A stretch of 64,000 nt of DNA, from assembly GCA_964601225.1 (NCBI GenBank), contig CAZRMM010000004.1:1-64000 (forward strand). The letters run 5' to 3'. The notes under the pieces were generated by a model. The model saw nothing but the letters and a program-made list of their open reading frames with translations, did not search any database and had not been told where the DNA came from. Position numbers and translations under genes: made by a program. Positions 33,264-42,084 of the stretch are shown one piece after another. Position 1 is the stretch's first letter, and each line of letters begins with the position of its first letter. Source of the DNA: CAYRGC01 sp964601225. Lineage in GTDB: Bacteria; Patescibacteriota; Gracilibacteria; Peribacterales; Peribacteraceae.

Positions 33264-34183
33264 CAGGGACGTACGGAAGAGGCTGAAGATGCTGCGGAGG
33301 AAACAAGGGACCCTGTGGCAGTTGGAAACGTGGAAGCAAAACCTTTCCACTCGGAGAAATTCGAGGGGTATTCGATCGGTTTCGCGGCATTGTGGTCGCT
33401 CAGCTTCGCCGTCACGGTCAGTGCGTACGGAACGGACTTTCCGGATCGCGGCCGAATCGTCCATTGAATCTTCCTGACAAAAAATGTTTCCGCGTCTATC
33501 CAAAGCTCCCCCTTGGTCTCGTATGCGCCCAGATCGTCCAGGGTTGTGTCTCGATCGAGCGGACGATGATTCTCTTCGCTGAGGCGCTGCAAATATGCGG
33601 CCATTTTCTGAGGATCAAGTGTGACTCCGTAATGGTACGCATCCGACCCATCGAGAGAAAACACGCCAAGGTCTTTTGTCACTTTCACAACTTCGGACTG
33701 GGCTCGGAGCAAGCCCGGATCCGGAGAAACCGGCACCATCGATCCGGCGTTTTTTTGCGGAATCTTCCACCAATGATGGAGAAGCTTTTGCAGAGACTCT
33801 TGAGTAAACAGAGGGTTATCGGAACTGAGCTCAAGAGAATCGATGAGGAAAAACATTTCGCGATCGCGATCGGAGGCGACATGTATCGTCGCTTTGCCGG
33901 AAAGAGGCTGCGAGCCCTGCGCTACGGAGCCATCGACATCCAGCGCGAATTTGGTCGCATTGCCTCCGTCTTGCAACACCCCTGAGAGTTTCAAGGAGCC
34001 GCCGCCGTTCAATCCTGGCGCGGAAATCTGAACATCGGCTTCAACGGTAAACGAGGCGGACTGAAGCTGTCCGCTTGCCGAAACTGCCCGACGAAGCACT
34101 TCCTCGGGAGGGATCGGCGACTTTCTTGCGCAAGATGCAAGCAAGAGTAGCCCCAGACACATGGGCGTTAAGAGTCTTTTCAT
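33263..34183 (-). CDS. Lipoprotein, LppX/LolA-like fold possible
   Basis: A 306-aa lipoprotein: MKRLLTPMCLGLLLLASCAR gives a clear lipobox at LASC. The mature part has alternating beta strands (SASFTVEADVQISAPG, GKATIHVASDRDREMFFLID) and a late WTIRP.SGKSVPYALTVTAKLS block, a layout like LppX/LprG lipid-binding lipoproteins, though identity is too low to assign. A Ser/Ala-rich tail ends the protein. It is transcribed with the PKD gene (TGATG overlap) and follows the 314-aa secreted protein gene. Confidence 0.7.
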   Translation of the reverse strand: MKRLLTPMCLGLLLLASCARKSPIPPEEVLRRAVSASGQLQSASFTVEADVQISAPGLNGGGSLKLSGVLQDGGNATKFALDVDGSVAQGSQPLSGKATIHVASDRDREMFFLIDSLELSSDNPLFTQESLQKLLHHWWKIPQKNAGSMVPVSPDPGLLRAQSEVVKVTKDLGVFSLDGSDAYHYGVTLDPQKMAAYLQRLSEENHRPLDRDTTLDDLGAYETKGELWIDAETFFVRKIQWTIRPRSGKSVPYALTVTAKLSDHNAAKPIEYPSNFSEWKGFASTFPTATGSLVSSAASSASSVRP

Positions 34184-34202
34184 GTCGCGGAAAGAACGGA
34201 AA

Positions 34203-35147
34203 TCAGTATGCCTGAGCGCAGGACCGTGCGCCAGGGCAGACCTGGGTTTCAACGTCGGACGGATCTTCGACCATGAAGTCAATCGTGCGCTTGCGGCTGG
34301 CCCTGACGTCGGCGCGAACCTTGAAGAGCCGGGTTTCCGATCCCTCAAAGTCGATCGGCGGGTCGAACACGAAGGTCGCCGTGTCGCCGGTCAATTTCGG
34401 GAGAATCTCCGACACGGGCTCGTTTTTTCCATTGAGAAGAACAAGGTTCCGCAGATCAGCGTCCTTCGCGGAGCCCTGGTTCGTCAGGGTCAATCGCGTC
34501 ATGCGCTGCGTCGAGGAGCCCTCGGCTTTTATCTGGAATCGCGCGACCGTACGTCCGGCTCCGTACGTCACGGAACCGGTGACGGGAAGCATTGTCACGG
34601 CGATCTGTGCGTTACGATCGACGGAAGGCGCGACGGAACCGGGCGCAGGAGTTTGCGGGGACGTGATCGTCACGCGAACGGGGCTCGCCGTGCGGAGGTC
34701 ATCCGCGGAATGGAGCGCATACCCGTGCTCTCCACCCGGCGCGGCGTCTTCTGCTATCCGGGCGCGCGCCACGAGAACCAGCGTCTGGCAGGCGGGAATC
34801 TCCAACCGACGGGGCCGGAGGGTCACGTCGCCGGTTTTCCGATCGGGCGATACCGAGGGCGAGACGCGGACGGAGCCGTTCCACAGCGCCAGGCTTTCGA
34901 TATCCGCCGAGGCCCCGAGGCCCCAATGGCGCAGGGTCACGCTCTCCAGACGCACCGGCGCGTCGCACGACGCCGCGAGACGCAGCGTAAGGAAGTCTAC
35001 GCGCTGCGCACCCTGCGGGATCGAGCCGGCCTCGGGTGCGTTTGCGACAACGGTAAGCGTCGGCAGAGTCGCCGCGACGGACGGCGGGCCCACGAGCAAA
35101 GCGCATGGCAGAAAGACGGAGACGAGAAGTTGTCGAAACATTCGCAT
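34203..35147 (-). CDS. Secreted beta-rich protein of unknown function
   Basis: A 314-aa protein with signal peptide (residues 1-26, ending PSVAA). The mature protein is beta-rich, with two similar halves containing strand-rich LESVTLRHWGLGASADIESL and MTRLTLTNQGSAKDADLRNL blocks; these look like two copies of an extracellular beta-sandwich. Four Cys. No family recognised. TAGACT lies 7 nt before the ATG. It starts the run secreted protein-lipoprotein-PKD protein-28-aa peptide, probably one operon. Confidence 0.65.
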   Translation of the reverse strand: MRMFRQLLVSVFLPCALLVGPPSVAATLPTLTVVANAPEAGSIPQGAQRVDFLTLRLAASCDAPVRLESVTLRHWGLGASADIESLALWNGSVRVSPSVSPDRKTGDVTLRPRRLEIPACQTLVLVARARIAEDAAPGGEHGYALHSADDLRTASPVRVTITSPQTPAPGSVAPSVDRNAQIAVTMLPVTGSVTYGAGRTVARFQIKAEGSSTQRMTRLTLTNQGSAKDADLRNLVLLNGKNEPVSEILPKLTGDTATFVFDPPIDFEGSETRLFKVRADVRASRKRTIDFMVEDPSDVETQVCPGARSCAQAY

Positions 35148-35201
35148 GGAGAACAGTCTACGACGTTTCGAACACTTATCACCAATAAAATAATGCCGTT
35201 T

Positions 35202-36050
35202 TCACCACTTACCCGATGCTCCCCCGCCGCCAAACGACCCTCCGCCGAACCCTCCGAACCCGCCACCGCCACCTCCTCCGCCTCCGAAGCCGCCCCCCCA
35301 GTATCCGCCCCGGCGCCTCGACGCCCGACTGACGGGATTTTTCGAAACGACATAGTCGAAAACCAAACCGACGATCACCAGCAAAGGAATGGAGATCCAC
35401 CAATTCCACAGGAGTGCCAAAACGAATCCGACAACGCCGCCGATCATTCCCCCTGCCCACCACGACTTCGACCGCGACAGCCAAGCGGCAAAGAATTGAA
35501 GTGCGAAAAGGACGATGAATACGAGGAAACCGAATCCCGAGCCTGACACGGCAGGGGAATATCGATCCGCGGTATACTCACCCGATGCGTGCTTCTCGAT
35601 GGCATCGACTGCCGCATCGAGTCCTTCGTAGTATTTCCCCTCGACGAAGGCGGGAGCGATGTCGGTTTCGATGATTCCCTTTGCCACGATGTCCGGAATC
35701 GCACCTTCCAATCCGTATCCCACTTGCATCGTCACTTCCCTGTCCATCAGGGCAGCAAGAATGACGATGCCGTTATCATGTTCTTTCGTACCCACGCCCC
35801 AAGCCCTGCCCGTTTGCACGGCGATATCCTGAAGGGAGGCGCCGCTCATGCTTTGGACGAGCAGTATCGCTACTTGATTGGAAGTACGCTCGTCGAATTC
35901 TTTCAGCTTTGCCTCGAGCGCCTGTTCTTCTTCCGTGGTGATGAATTGCTGCGTCTGCGTGAGGTATCCATCGTTCAGAGGGATCTCGAAGGCCAATGCT
36001 ACCGACGGAACAAGGAGAAAGCCGATGATGGCATAAAACCGAAGACGCAT
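35202..36050 (-). CDS. TPM-domain (YgcG-type) membrane protein
   Basis: A 282-aa protein with signal peptide (to about residue 20), a TPM domain (residues 25-150: LNDGYLTQTQQFITTEEEQA, TGRAWGVGTKEHDNGIVILA, MQVGYGLEGAIPD), then two or three membrane helices and a Gly-rich tail. Function in the family is unsettled; a role in membrane protein quality control or photosystem-like repair has been proposed for relatives. It lies 6 bp downstream of lemA, a common pairing. Confidence 0.88.
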   Translation of the reverse strand: MRLRFYAIIGFLLVPSVALAFEIPLNDGYLTQTQQFITTEEEQALEAKLKEFDERTSNQVAILLVQSMSGASLQDIAVQTGRAWGVGTKEHDNGIVILAALMDREVTMQVGYGLEGAIPDIVAKGIIETDIAPAFVEGKYYEGLDAAVDAIEKHASGEYTADRYSPAVSGSGFGFLVFIVLFALQFFAAWLSRSKSWWAGGMIGGVVGFVLALLWNWWISIPLLVIVGLVFDYVVSKNPVSRASRRRGGYWGGGFGGGGGGGGGFGGFGGGSFGGGGASGKW

Positions 36051-36056
36051 CGACGT

Positions 36057-36644
36057 TTAGTTATCGTCAAATTTTACGCTCGGAGCTTGCTTGGATTCTT
36101 CCGCGGATTCGAACGACTTCTCCGGACCGAATCCGAAAATACCGGCCGCGAGATTGCGCGGAAACGAACGTACGGCCACGTTGTACTGCATGACCGCGTC
36201 GTTGTAATCGCGACGGGAAACAGCGATGCGGTTCTCCGTTCCCTCAAGCTGAGTCATGAGGTCCTTAAACGCCTGGGTCGCCTGAAGCTGAGGATACGCC
36301 TCGACCGTAACAAGAAGTCGGGAAAGCGCGCTGTCAAAGGCGGATGCCGCTTCGATCTTCTCGCCCCTGGCGCCGGCCGTCTGCCACTGGCTTCTGGCGG
36401 CAGTCACCGCCGTAAATGTGCTTTGTTCAAAATCTGCCGCACCCTTCACGGTGCTTACGAGATTCGGAACAAGATCAAAGCGCCTTTGGTATTGCGTTTC
36501 TACATCCGCCCAGCTTTTCTCTACTGTCGCCTTAGAACTGACAAGGCCGTTGTAGCTCGATGCCAACCAGAGAAGAGCAAGTACAACAAGACCTAAAATA
36601 AGGTACAGCGGTTTGAGGCCGGTCCGGGTTGTTGGAGCATCCAT
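36057..36644 (-). CDS. LemA family protein
   Basis: A 195-aa protein with one N-terminal membrane helix (PLYLILGLVVLALLWLASSYN) and the long helical LemA domain: NGLVSSKATVEKSWADVETQ, then RFDLVPNLVSTVKG, and YNDAVMQYNVAVRSFPRNL near the C-terminus. Function is unknown; LemA and TPM proteins are regularly encoded together. It heads a two-gene unit with the TPM gene. Confidence 0.92.
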   Translation of the reverse strand: MDAPTTRTGLKPLYLILGLVVLALLWLASSYNGLVSSKATVEKSWADVETQYQRRFDLVPNLVSTVKGAADFEQSTFTAVTAARSQWQTAGARGEKIEAASAFDSALSRLLVTVEAYPQLQATQAFKDLMTQLEGTENRIAVSRRDYNDAVMQYNVAVRSFPRNLAAGIFGFGPEKSFESAEESKQAPSVKFDDN

Positions 36645-36668
36645 AGGACGGGGGTGAATGAATGAAAA

Positions 36669-37076
36669 TCAGAAAAGAGAAACGACGATCGCCTGACCAG
36701 CAAGCATGGCGAGAGTTCCGCCGGCTTCAATTGCCCAAACTTTCAAGTTTTTTCTGCCGAACAGCGAATTCATCAGCGTTGGCAGCGCAAAGACCGCCAG
36801 AACGAGACTGCAGGTCAGTGTTAGCATTTCTCCCCACGACGAAAGTCCAAGCATGGCACGCAAAGCAACCAATATGAGAGCGCTGCACGCTTCGGAAAAA
36901 AGCATGACGAGCCAGGTAATCGGATGCGGACCGCGCTTCATTTCTTCTGCGGAAAGCCTCAGTCCTCTTGCCCACGCGGGTGAAAAAGAAAATGGGGCGT
37001 ACCACAGAAATCCGATGACGGCGGAGGCGAGAACTGCTGCAGGAATACTCCAGAATGAAACGGTAAGAAGCGTCAT
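36669..37076 (-). CDS. DUF1761-family membrane protein
   Basis: A 135-aa, four-helix protein. The N-terminal pattern WSIPAAVLASAVIGFLWYAPFSFSPAWA and the central Ser-Glu helix VMLFSEACSALILVAL fit DUF1761. Function unknown. The ATG at 37076 is chosen; a GTG at 37106 would add ten residues. A TATTAT box lies about 20 nt upstream. Confidence 0.7.
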   Translation of the reverse strand: MTLLTVSFWSIPAAVLASAVIGFLWYAPFSFSPAWARGLRLSAEEMKRGPHPITWLVMLFSEACSALILVALRAMLGLSSWGEMLTLTCSLVLAVFALPTLMNSLFGRKNLKVWAIEAGGTLAMLAGQAIVVSLF

Positions 37077-37127
37077 AAAAATGAAAAGATGTGCCTGATA
37101 ATACACCTCGCTACTTGCCGAGTCAGT

Positions 37128-37835
37128 TTATGAGAACAGAAAAGGCTGGAATGTCGTCTCGCGATCGTAGAAATCTTCCTTCTCGGTTTTCTTTAAGAAT
37201 GTTACCAGTGCGTACGTCACGGGAGTGAAGAGAACTTCGATGCCTACTTTGAAGACATAGTTAGCGACCATCAGCGACCAGGCGATTTCCCAAGGAAACA
37301 CTTTGAGCGCGCAGGCGATGGAAACGAAGACTGCTGTGTCCAGTCCTTCTCCCACCAGAGTCGATCCGATTGTTCTCAACCAGAGGAACCGCCCGTTGGT
37401 ACGTACTTTCAGTTTTGCGAGAACATACGAGTTGCTGAATTCTCCGCAGAAGTAGGCGAGAAGACTTGCCGTGACGATCGCGCCGCTTGCCACTCCACCC
37501 AGAATCGCCTGGTAAGCCGAATCACCGGCATACTGCTGCCACTGCGCCTCCCCTGGAAGCCGTCCGATGATCCACAGGCAGGCGCTCAAGAGAGCCATTG
37601 CCGCAAATCCGGTCCAGATAACCCGACGACTCCTGGCGTATCCGTACACTTCCGTAAGTATGTCGTCGAATATGTAACTCAGTGGAAAAAGAAGAGTCCC
37701 CGCGTCAAACGAAAGCGGGAGACCGAGAAGACTCAGATGCCAATCGACGATCTTCGCCGAGGATGCCACGTTGCTGATGAGCAGTACCGCAACGAAGGCG
37801 GCAGTGACCAAATCGAGATAGCGGTAGGATCGCAT
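37128..37835 (-). CDS. Queuosine precursor transporter (YhhQ/VUT family)
   Basis: A 235-aa protein with six membrane helices and the family core FPLSYIFDDILTEVYGY, then FCGEFSNSYVLAKLKV and TIGSTLVGEGLDTAVFV. YhhQ-type proteins import 7-cyano- or 7-aminomethyl-deazaguanine for tRNA queuosine. No tgt or other queuosine gene is in this window. It starts at ATG 37835, 28 bp downstream of tRNA-Pro(CGG); TATACC lies 11 nt before the ATG and overlaps the gap after the tRNA. Confidence 0.88.
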   Translation of the reverse strand: MRSYRYLDLVTAAFVAVLLISNVASSAKIVDWHLSLLGLPLSFDAGTLLFPLSYIFDDILTEVYGYARSRRVIWTGFAAMALLSACLWIIGRLPGEAQWQQYAGDSAYQAILGGVASGAIVTASLLAYFCGEFSNSYVLAKLKVRTNGRFLWLRTIGSTLVGEGLDTAVFVSIACALKVFPWEIAWSLMVANYVFKVGIEVLFTPVTYALVTFLKKTEKEDFYDRETTFQPFLFS

Positions 37836-37862
37836 GGGCGGAGTCCGGTATAGATGTGTACA

Positions 37863-37938
37863 TGGTCGGGATGACAGGACTCGAACCTGCGACCTCACGG
37901 TCCCGAACCGTGCGCTCTACCAACTGAGCTACATCCCG
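37863..37938 (-). tRNA. tRNA-Pro(CGG)
   Basis: Minus-strand cloverleaf: acceptor CGGGATG/CATCCCG, D-arm GCTCAGTTGGTAGAGC, anticodon stem CACGG/CCGTG with loop TTCGGGA (anticodon CGG), T-arm AGGTTCGAGTCCT, discriminator A and encoded CCA at 37863-37865. Confidence 0.97.
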
Positions 37939-38142
37939 ATGACGGAGAGTTTACCGAAAGAATCACAAGGAACCGAGTTTTTCTTTGGCGGTCTTCGCTA
38001 CGCGAATCCGGACCAACCTGGCTGCATCCTGGTGAAAGAAGCGAAACGGGCGGGACCCATTCCGCCTGTATCGTAGCAGAAGCTATTCGCACGCAAAATG
38101 TGGCTTTTTGCTGCCACTTTCCTTTGGTCGAGATTCATTTTT
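37939..38142. other. Non-coding stretch with a hairpin, upstream of tRNA-Pro(CGG)
   Basis: About 200 bp without a credible gene. It includes an interrupted inverted repeat around 37989-38011: GGTC and TTCGC pair with GCGAA and GACC around a TAC loop, with a TCCG bulge on one side. No tRNA fragment, T-run or ORF with good start signals was seen. It may hold the tRNA promoter on the minus strand. Confidence 0.4.
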
Positions 38143-38170
38143 TTGACTATGATGGTCAATTGACTACCTT
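38143..38170 (+). promoter_or_regulatory. Sigma70-type promoter before the 113-aa protein
   Basis: TTGACT (38143-38148) and TACCTT (38165-38170) are separated by 16 bp; the start codon at 38180 is 9 nt beyond the -10 box. A near-leaderless transcript is expected. Confidence 0.55.
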
Positions 38171-38179
38171 CGTACGGCT

Positions 38180-38521
38180 ATGCCGACTGCTGACAACCTC
38201 CTCAATGACCGCTTTTCCTATCCTCCGAGCGATGCCGCCGGACGCGCGATGCGCGAGATTGTTCTCATCCAAGACGTCATTTGGTCCGCATGGAAAAAGA
38301 GAAGAAGCAGGCAGAGCACGGAGCCACCTTCGAATGTCGATATCGATCCCTACCTGTGCGCACTTGAGCAGACTCTTCTGGCCGAAGGGTTCGAGGCACT
38401 TACGCCGTCGATTGTAAATGCACTGCGGGGGCAGTATCAAGATGTTGTTACCGGTAAGCCAATATCTGAGTATCCTGACCCATGGACGCGCCCGAATTTT
38501 CCGTGGATTGAGCAAATTTAG
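38180..38521 (+). CDS. 113-aa soluble protein of unknown function
   Basis: Charged N-terminal half (MREIVLIQDVIWSAWKKRRS), then a helical part with ALEQTLLAEGFEALTPSIVN and a Pro/Trp-rich end. No family recognised. The upstream TTGACT/TACCTT promoter supports expression. Neighbours are tRNA-Pro(CGG) and a small hydrophobic ORF. Confidence 0.55.
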   Translation: MPTADNLLNDRFSYPPSDAAGRAMREIVLIQDVIWSAWKKRRSRQSTEPPSNVDIDPYLCALEQTLLAEGFEALTPSIVNALRGQYQDVVTGKPISEYPDPWTRPNFPWIEQI

Positions 38522-38596
38522 TATACATAAATACGTCAGGAAAACTGGACAGAAGAAAAGTCTCCTTTACTCTGCTTGTCCCCTTTCGGGGATACT

Positions 38597-38689
38597 ATGA
38601 AATCCACGTTTTCAGCCATCCTGTTACACGCGGTTCTCATTACCTTTCTCGCCGTCAATATACTGACGTCGATGCCGTCACGCGGATAA
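38597..38689 (+). CDS. Possible 30-aa single-pass membrane peptide
   Basis: ATG 38597 opens a 30-codon frame: MKSTFSAILLHAVLITFLAV followed by a short polar end (NILTSMPSRG). It has one hydrophobic helix and a basic start. A GATACT sequence touches the ATG, preceded by a short CCCC/GGGG hairpin (CCCCTTTCGGGG). No family recognised. It converges on a lipoprotein gene after 6 bp. Could be a chance frame. Confidence 0.3.
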   Translation: MKSTFSAILLHAVLITFLAVNILTSMPSRG

Positions 38690-38695
38690 AACTAC

Positions 38696-39211
38696 TTACT
38701 GCCGCTTTTTTTCGGTCATCGTTCCCTTGGCTTGCAGAGAACCGGCGACGGGCGAGCCTGCCTTATTGAGTGTTAGTTCGATATTGAGGTGGTCGCGAAG
38801 GTCGCGCTTCGCTTCGTAATTCAATCGATGCCGCACTCCCGAAAACGAATCAAGTGTTCCGATATCAACACGGTCTCCCGATTCGTTGACGAGGTATCCG
38901 TGGTATTCCAAGCCTGAAACGGCAGGATGAATATTCACCTGAAGGCTCACGAGAGAGGTTCCGTCAGCCATGTAGTGAAGCTGCCCGATGCCGTTGGCTG
39001 GAACCTTGTTTTCTCCGGCGAGAGCACCGATTCCAAGCCAGAGCTCCTTCCCGTGAATCGGGTCGGTCGCATCCTTGTTCGGCATGACAAACTGGAAGCC
39101 TTCAGACGTTCCATCGGTGTCCTTTTGGATGGACACGCCTTGTTTCGCACAGGAACAGACGAGAAGAGCGCTCAAGGAGAGCAGAACGATCGATGGGGTG
39201 CGCAAAATCAT
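38696..39211 (-). CDS. Lipoprotein of unknown function
   Basis: A 171-aa protein with a lipoprotein signal (SALLVCSCAK). The mature part is a beta-rich domain with GQLHYMADGTSLVSLQVNI and YLVNESGDRVDIGTLDSFSG; the glyco-like 'small-chain amide' pattern (GYL...G...IGTL) is vaguely like anti-sigma-K or CHRD-type domains, too weak to assign. A TAGACT box ends exactly 6 nt before the ATG. Confidence 0.65.
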   Translation of the reverse strand: MILRTPSIVLLSLSALLVCSCAKQGVSIQKDTDGTSEGFQFVMPNKDATDPIHGKELWLGIGALAGENKVPANGIGQLHYMADGTSLVSLQVNIHPAVSGLEYHGYLVNESGDRVDIGTLDSFSGVRHRLNYEAKRDLRDHLNIELTLNKAGSPVAGSLQAKGTMTEKKRQ

Positions 39212-39253
39212 GCGTGGAGTCTAGCGGCCTTCCCTGCTGCCGCAAGACCACTT

Positions 39254-41173
39254 CTACCAGAGAAATCCCGTCGGCTGCTGGCCGAAACGCAGACGTTCTT
39301 CATCGGCATGCTTTCGGGCACTGCGAACGGTCTTCGCAATTCGGTCGGCTTCCGCAGGATATGCGATCACCAGATACCCCGCAGCATGTTCGAGTTCCTC
39401 CACGGTCCTACTGATCGCTATGAAATGCGTATTGCGCTCAATCGCCTCCGCAAAGGCGGTGAAGAGGGCGAGATACTCGTCTTGGTGTCGCTTGAGATCT
39501 GAAAAACGGGAGCGAGCCACCTGGACGCGCAGCAATCCCGACAGGGCATTCAAAATGTTGAAGCGGCCCATTTGCCAGGTGCGTTCGTACGCAGCCAGGG
39601 CCGCATCCCACTCTTTTTGCGATTCCTGGAGATTGCCGAGAAACAGCCAGCCGCGCGCGTCTTGCGCGTTCAGCGAGATCGAACGACGGATGCTTGCGCG
39701 TGCCTGCTCGGTTTCCTGATGCGACAGATGAATTTCGGCAAGGCTGAGATCGCTGTCCCTCCGGAAAAGCTGGGGCCATGAACGCGAATACCACGCAAGC
39801 GCTGCAACGTCGTCCCCTTGCGCATGCGCACGTCTTGCGAGTGACGATGTCACAAGAAAAATCCCCTCCCAAAGCGCGAAGACGAGCAGTAACACCGCCG
39901 CCGCTTTTTCCAGCCATTTCGTCGAGGCAGCCTTCTTTGTCGTCGCCACGGGGGCAATCGTCGCGAGAATAATCCAGAAAGGCAGTGCGATGGCGACAAA
40001 CTGCAGATTGTAATCAACCAGGGAATGCAGCACCACGCCGAGAACCGACGTGATGGCGAGCGGTTGCCACGGAAGATTTTCTCCACGCTGCGTGCGGTTG
40101 AGCAACCGCCAGGACGCAGAAGCGAGTATTCCCAAAACAAGAACTGAGTAGGCGAGGAGGCTCGGCAGACCCCGTTCCGCGGCAATTTTGAGAAAAAGGT
40201 TATGCGGATGATCGGATGTCGCGAGGACTACCGTCTGATACCGGGGTTGAACGAAACGGAAACTGTACGGGCCCCACCCGAGAATCGGGCGTTCGCGAAT
40301 CATTTGAACGGCGGCGTTCCAAAACTCGCGCCTCTCGGAAATAGAAGACGTCCCCTCGGCCGCACTGAACGTCGCCTTATTCGTAACAGACTCCAGCGAG
40401 AAGTGCGACGAGCGAAGCGCATTGCAACCGATGAAAGTGACGATTCCCACGAACAGCGTGAGTCCGGCAACCGACAGCCAACGGCCGACCGTTTCTCCTC
40501 CAGGCCAGGAGCGCATGCGAATGCTCGTCACCGAGCCGAAAACAGTGAGAATCGCCAGTTGTCCTGCGAATGCGAGGATTCCGGCTCTCGAGAAGCTGAG
40601 AAAAAGACACCCCAGCATCAGTCCGAGGACCGCGCCAAGTACCACCGGTCTTCGGCGGAGCGCGTAAGCGGCGCACGGCCAGGCGAGCAATAAGAAGTCG
40701 GCCCATGCGTTCGGCCAATAGTCCGTGTGGAAACGCCAATCTAGAAAGGTGCCCACGAAGCGACTGACTGGCTGGTAGGCGTATATGGCGATTCCGACGA
40801 TGCACGCAACGGTCGCGACAGCTGTAAGCACTCTGCTGAAACGAAAAGCGAATCCGTCATCCGCAGATCGAACCACAAAAAGGAAAACGAAAACGCAGCC
40901 TGCGTCTCTTATTATTTCGTCCCAGCCGTAATTAAAGGCAGACGACGTGAATTGACTGAGCACGCCGAGTGCCAAAAAAGTACAGGCAGATAATACGACC
41001 ATTCTCCCCGGGCGTTTGCTCGTTTTCGGAGCGAAGGGGAGGAACGATGCAAGGATGGCAAGCATCCATGTCGTTTCCAGGCTTTTGCCGCCCTTCCAGA
41101 GAACAACGAAAGCGGCGAGGAAAAGGATCGCGGACTCACATACTCGCTGCAGCCAAGCTTGATTGATCTTCAT
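39254..41173 (-). CDS. O-antigen ligase/Wzy-like membrane protein with TPR tail
   Basis: A 639-aa protein with 10-12 membrane helices and the Wzy_C hallmark: LSFSRAGILAF near residue 210, and the long periplasmic loop ERREFWNAAVQMIRERPILG with the conserved HPHNLFLKIAAERG. The C-terminal 190 residues are soluble and helical with TPR-like units (ARGWLFLGNLQESQKEWDAA). Such proteins polymerise or ligate surface glycans. Together with the flippase at 1.9 kb and the TMTC-like protein it suggests surface glycan assembly. ATG 41173 is chosen. Confidence 0.82.
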   Translation of the reverse strand: MKINQAWLQRVCESAILFLAAFVVLWKGGKSLETTWMLAILASFLPFAPKTSKRPGRMVVLSACTFLALGVLSQFTSSAFNYGWDEIIRDAGCVFVFLFVVRSADDGFAFRFSRVLTAVATVACIVGIAIYAYQPVSRFVGTFLDWRFHTDYWPNAWADFLLLAWPCAAYALRRRPVVLGAVLGLMLGCLFLSFSRAGILAFAGQLAILTVFGSVTSIRMRSWPGGETVGRWLSVAGLTLFVGIVTFIGCNALRSSHFSLESVTNKATFSAAEGTSSISERREFWNAAVQMIRERPILGWGPYSFRFVQPRYQTVVLATSDHPHNLFLKIAAERGLPSLLAYSVLVLGILASASWRLLNRTQRGENLPWQPLAITSVLGVVLHSLVDYNLQFVAIALPFWIILATIAPVATTKKAASTKWLEKAAAVLLLVFALWEGIFLVTSSLARRAHAQGDDVAALAWYSRSWPQLFRRDSDLSLAEIHLSHQETEQARASIRRSISLNAQDARGWLFLGNLQESQKEWDAALAAYERTWQMGRFNILNALSGLLRVQVARSRFSDLKRHQDEYLALFTAFAEAIERNTHFIAISRTVEELEHAAGYLVIAYPAEADRIAKTVRSARKHADEERLRFGQQPTGFLW

Positions 41174-41209
41174 GGACACAGGATGACCGCTCGCGATTCG
41201 GTTGTGAAG

Positions 41210-42082
41210 TCAGTACAGCTTTATCGCCACAATGCCTCCGAAAATCACGCCCATGGACAGCCACTGCCCATGAGAAAGTTTTTCTCCGTAAAAAACACGG
41301 GCGAGGAAAGCGACGGTCACGAGTGACAAGGTTGAAATTGTGCTGAGGACAGGAAGAGGACCGGTGCGGGCGGCTAGCGAAAAAAGTCCGGTGCCGAAAA
41401 GTGTCGGCAGGGCAAACAGGGCAATGCGCGCGAAATCGGTCCCGGTGACGCGCTGAATGCCTTTTCCGCCTGCGGCACGCCTTATTATAAGAAGAACGCC
41501 CGACGCTCCCGCGAAGCTCACCTCCCAAACGTATGTGGTTACCAAGGGGTTTGCCGTGCGACTGACGGAAGCAAGGACGATGCGGGTTGTCACAAAAAAT
41601 ACGCTGGCGAACAAACAGAGCAGAAATCCGCCGATCGTAGCCGTCTTCTGCTCCCGGTGAGACATGCGCTGCAGCCCAAGAAGCAGACAGCCGAGCGACG
41701 TAATCGCGATACAGGTCACAATGGGACCCCTTACTTCGTCTCCGAGAAACAGAGAACTCATGAATACCGTCAGGGTCGAGGAACAGGAGGCGGTGAATGC
41801 GGATGTGACGCCCACGCTGAGGCGTCGAAGTGCCGCAAAGGAAAGCGTCTGGGCAACGGCTCCCGCCACTGCCGACACGAGCAGAAGCGGCCACTGGAAA
41901 CGAAATGCCAAGAGATCATGGCGCGTGGCCATAAAAAGAAGAGGCGACAAAGTCACGATGAACGAGGCATTCCGATAGAAAGAGAGACTGAGACCGTCCA
42001 TTGAGCGCGCAAAACGCACCAGCAAAGTGTTCTGCAGTGCGTACGCGAACATCGAGCCGAATCCGAGCACAAAGAATGCCAC
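41210..42082 (-). CDS. EamA/DMT-family transporter
   Basis: A 290-aa, ten-helix protein of the drug/metabolite transporter superfamily with two similar EamA halves; the second begins near GFLLCLFASVFFVTTRIVL and ends SHGQWLSMGVIFGGIVAI. The start is taken as GTG 42082, two bases after the TAG of the DUF2585 gene; an internal ATG would cut helix 1. Substrate unknown. Confidence 0.78.
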   Translation of the reverse strand: MAFFVLGFGSMFAYALQNTLLVRFARSMDGLSLSFYRNASFIVTLSPLLFMATRHDLLAFRFQWPLLLVSAVAGAVAQTLSFAALRRLSVGVTSAFTASCSSTLTVFMSSLFLGDEVRGPIVTCIAITSLGCLLLGLQRMSHREQKTATIGGFLLCLFASVFFVTTRIVLASVSRTANPLVTTYVWEVSFAGASGVLLIIRRAAGGKGIQRVTGTDFARIALFALPTLFGTGLFSLAARTGPLPVLSTISTLSLVTVAFLARVFYGEKLSHGQWLSMGVIFGGIVAIKLY

Positions 42083-42084
42083 CT

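Noticed and set aside
34161..35546. Long ORFs on the plus strand opposite the secreted protein gene
   Set aside because: Arg/Ser/Gly-rich shadow frames of a GC-rich gene, with no start signal; the minus strand encodes a signal peptide and TAGACT promoter.
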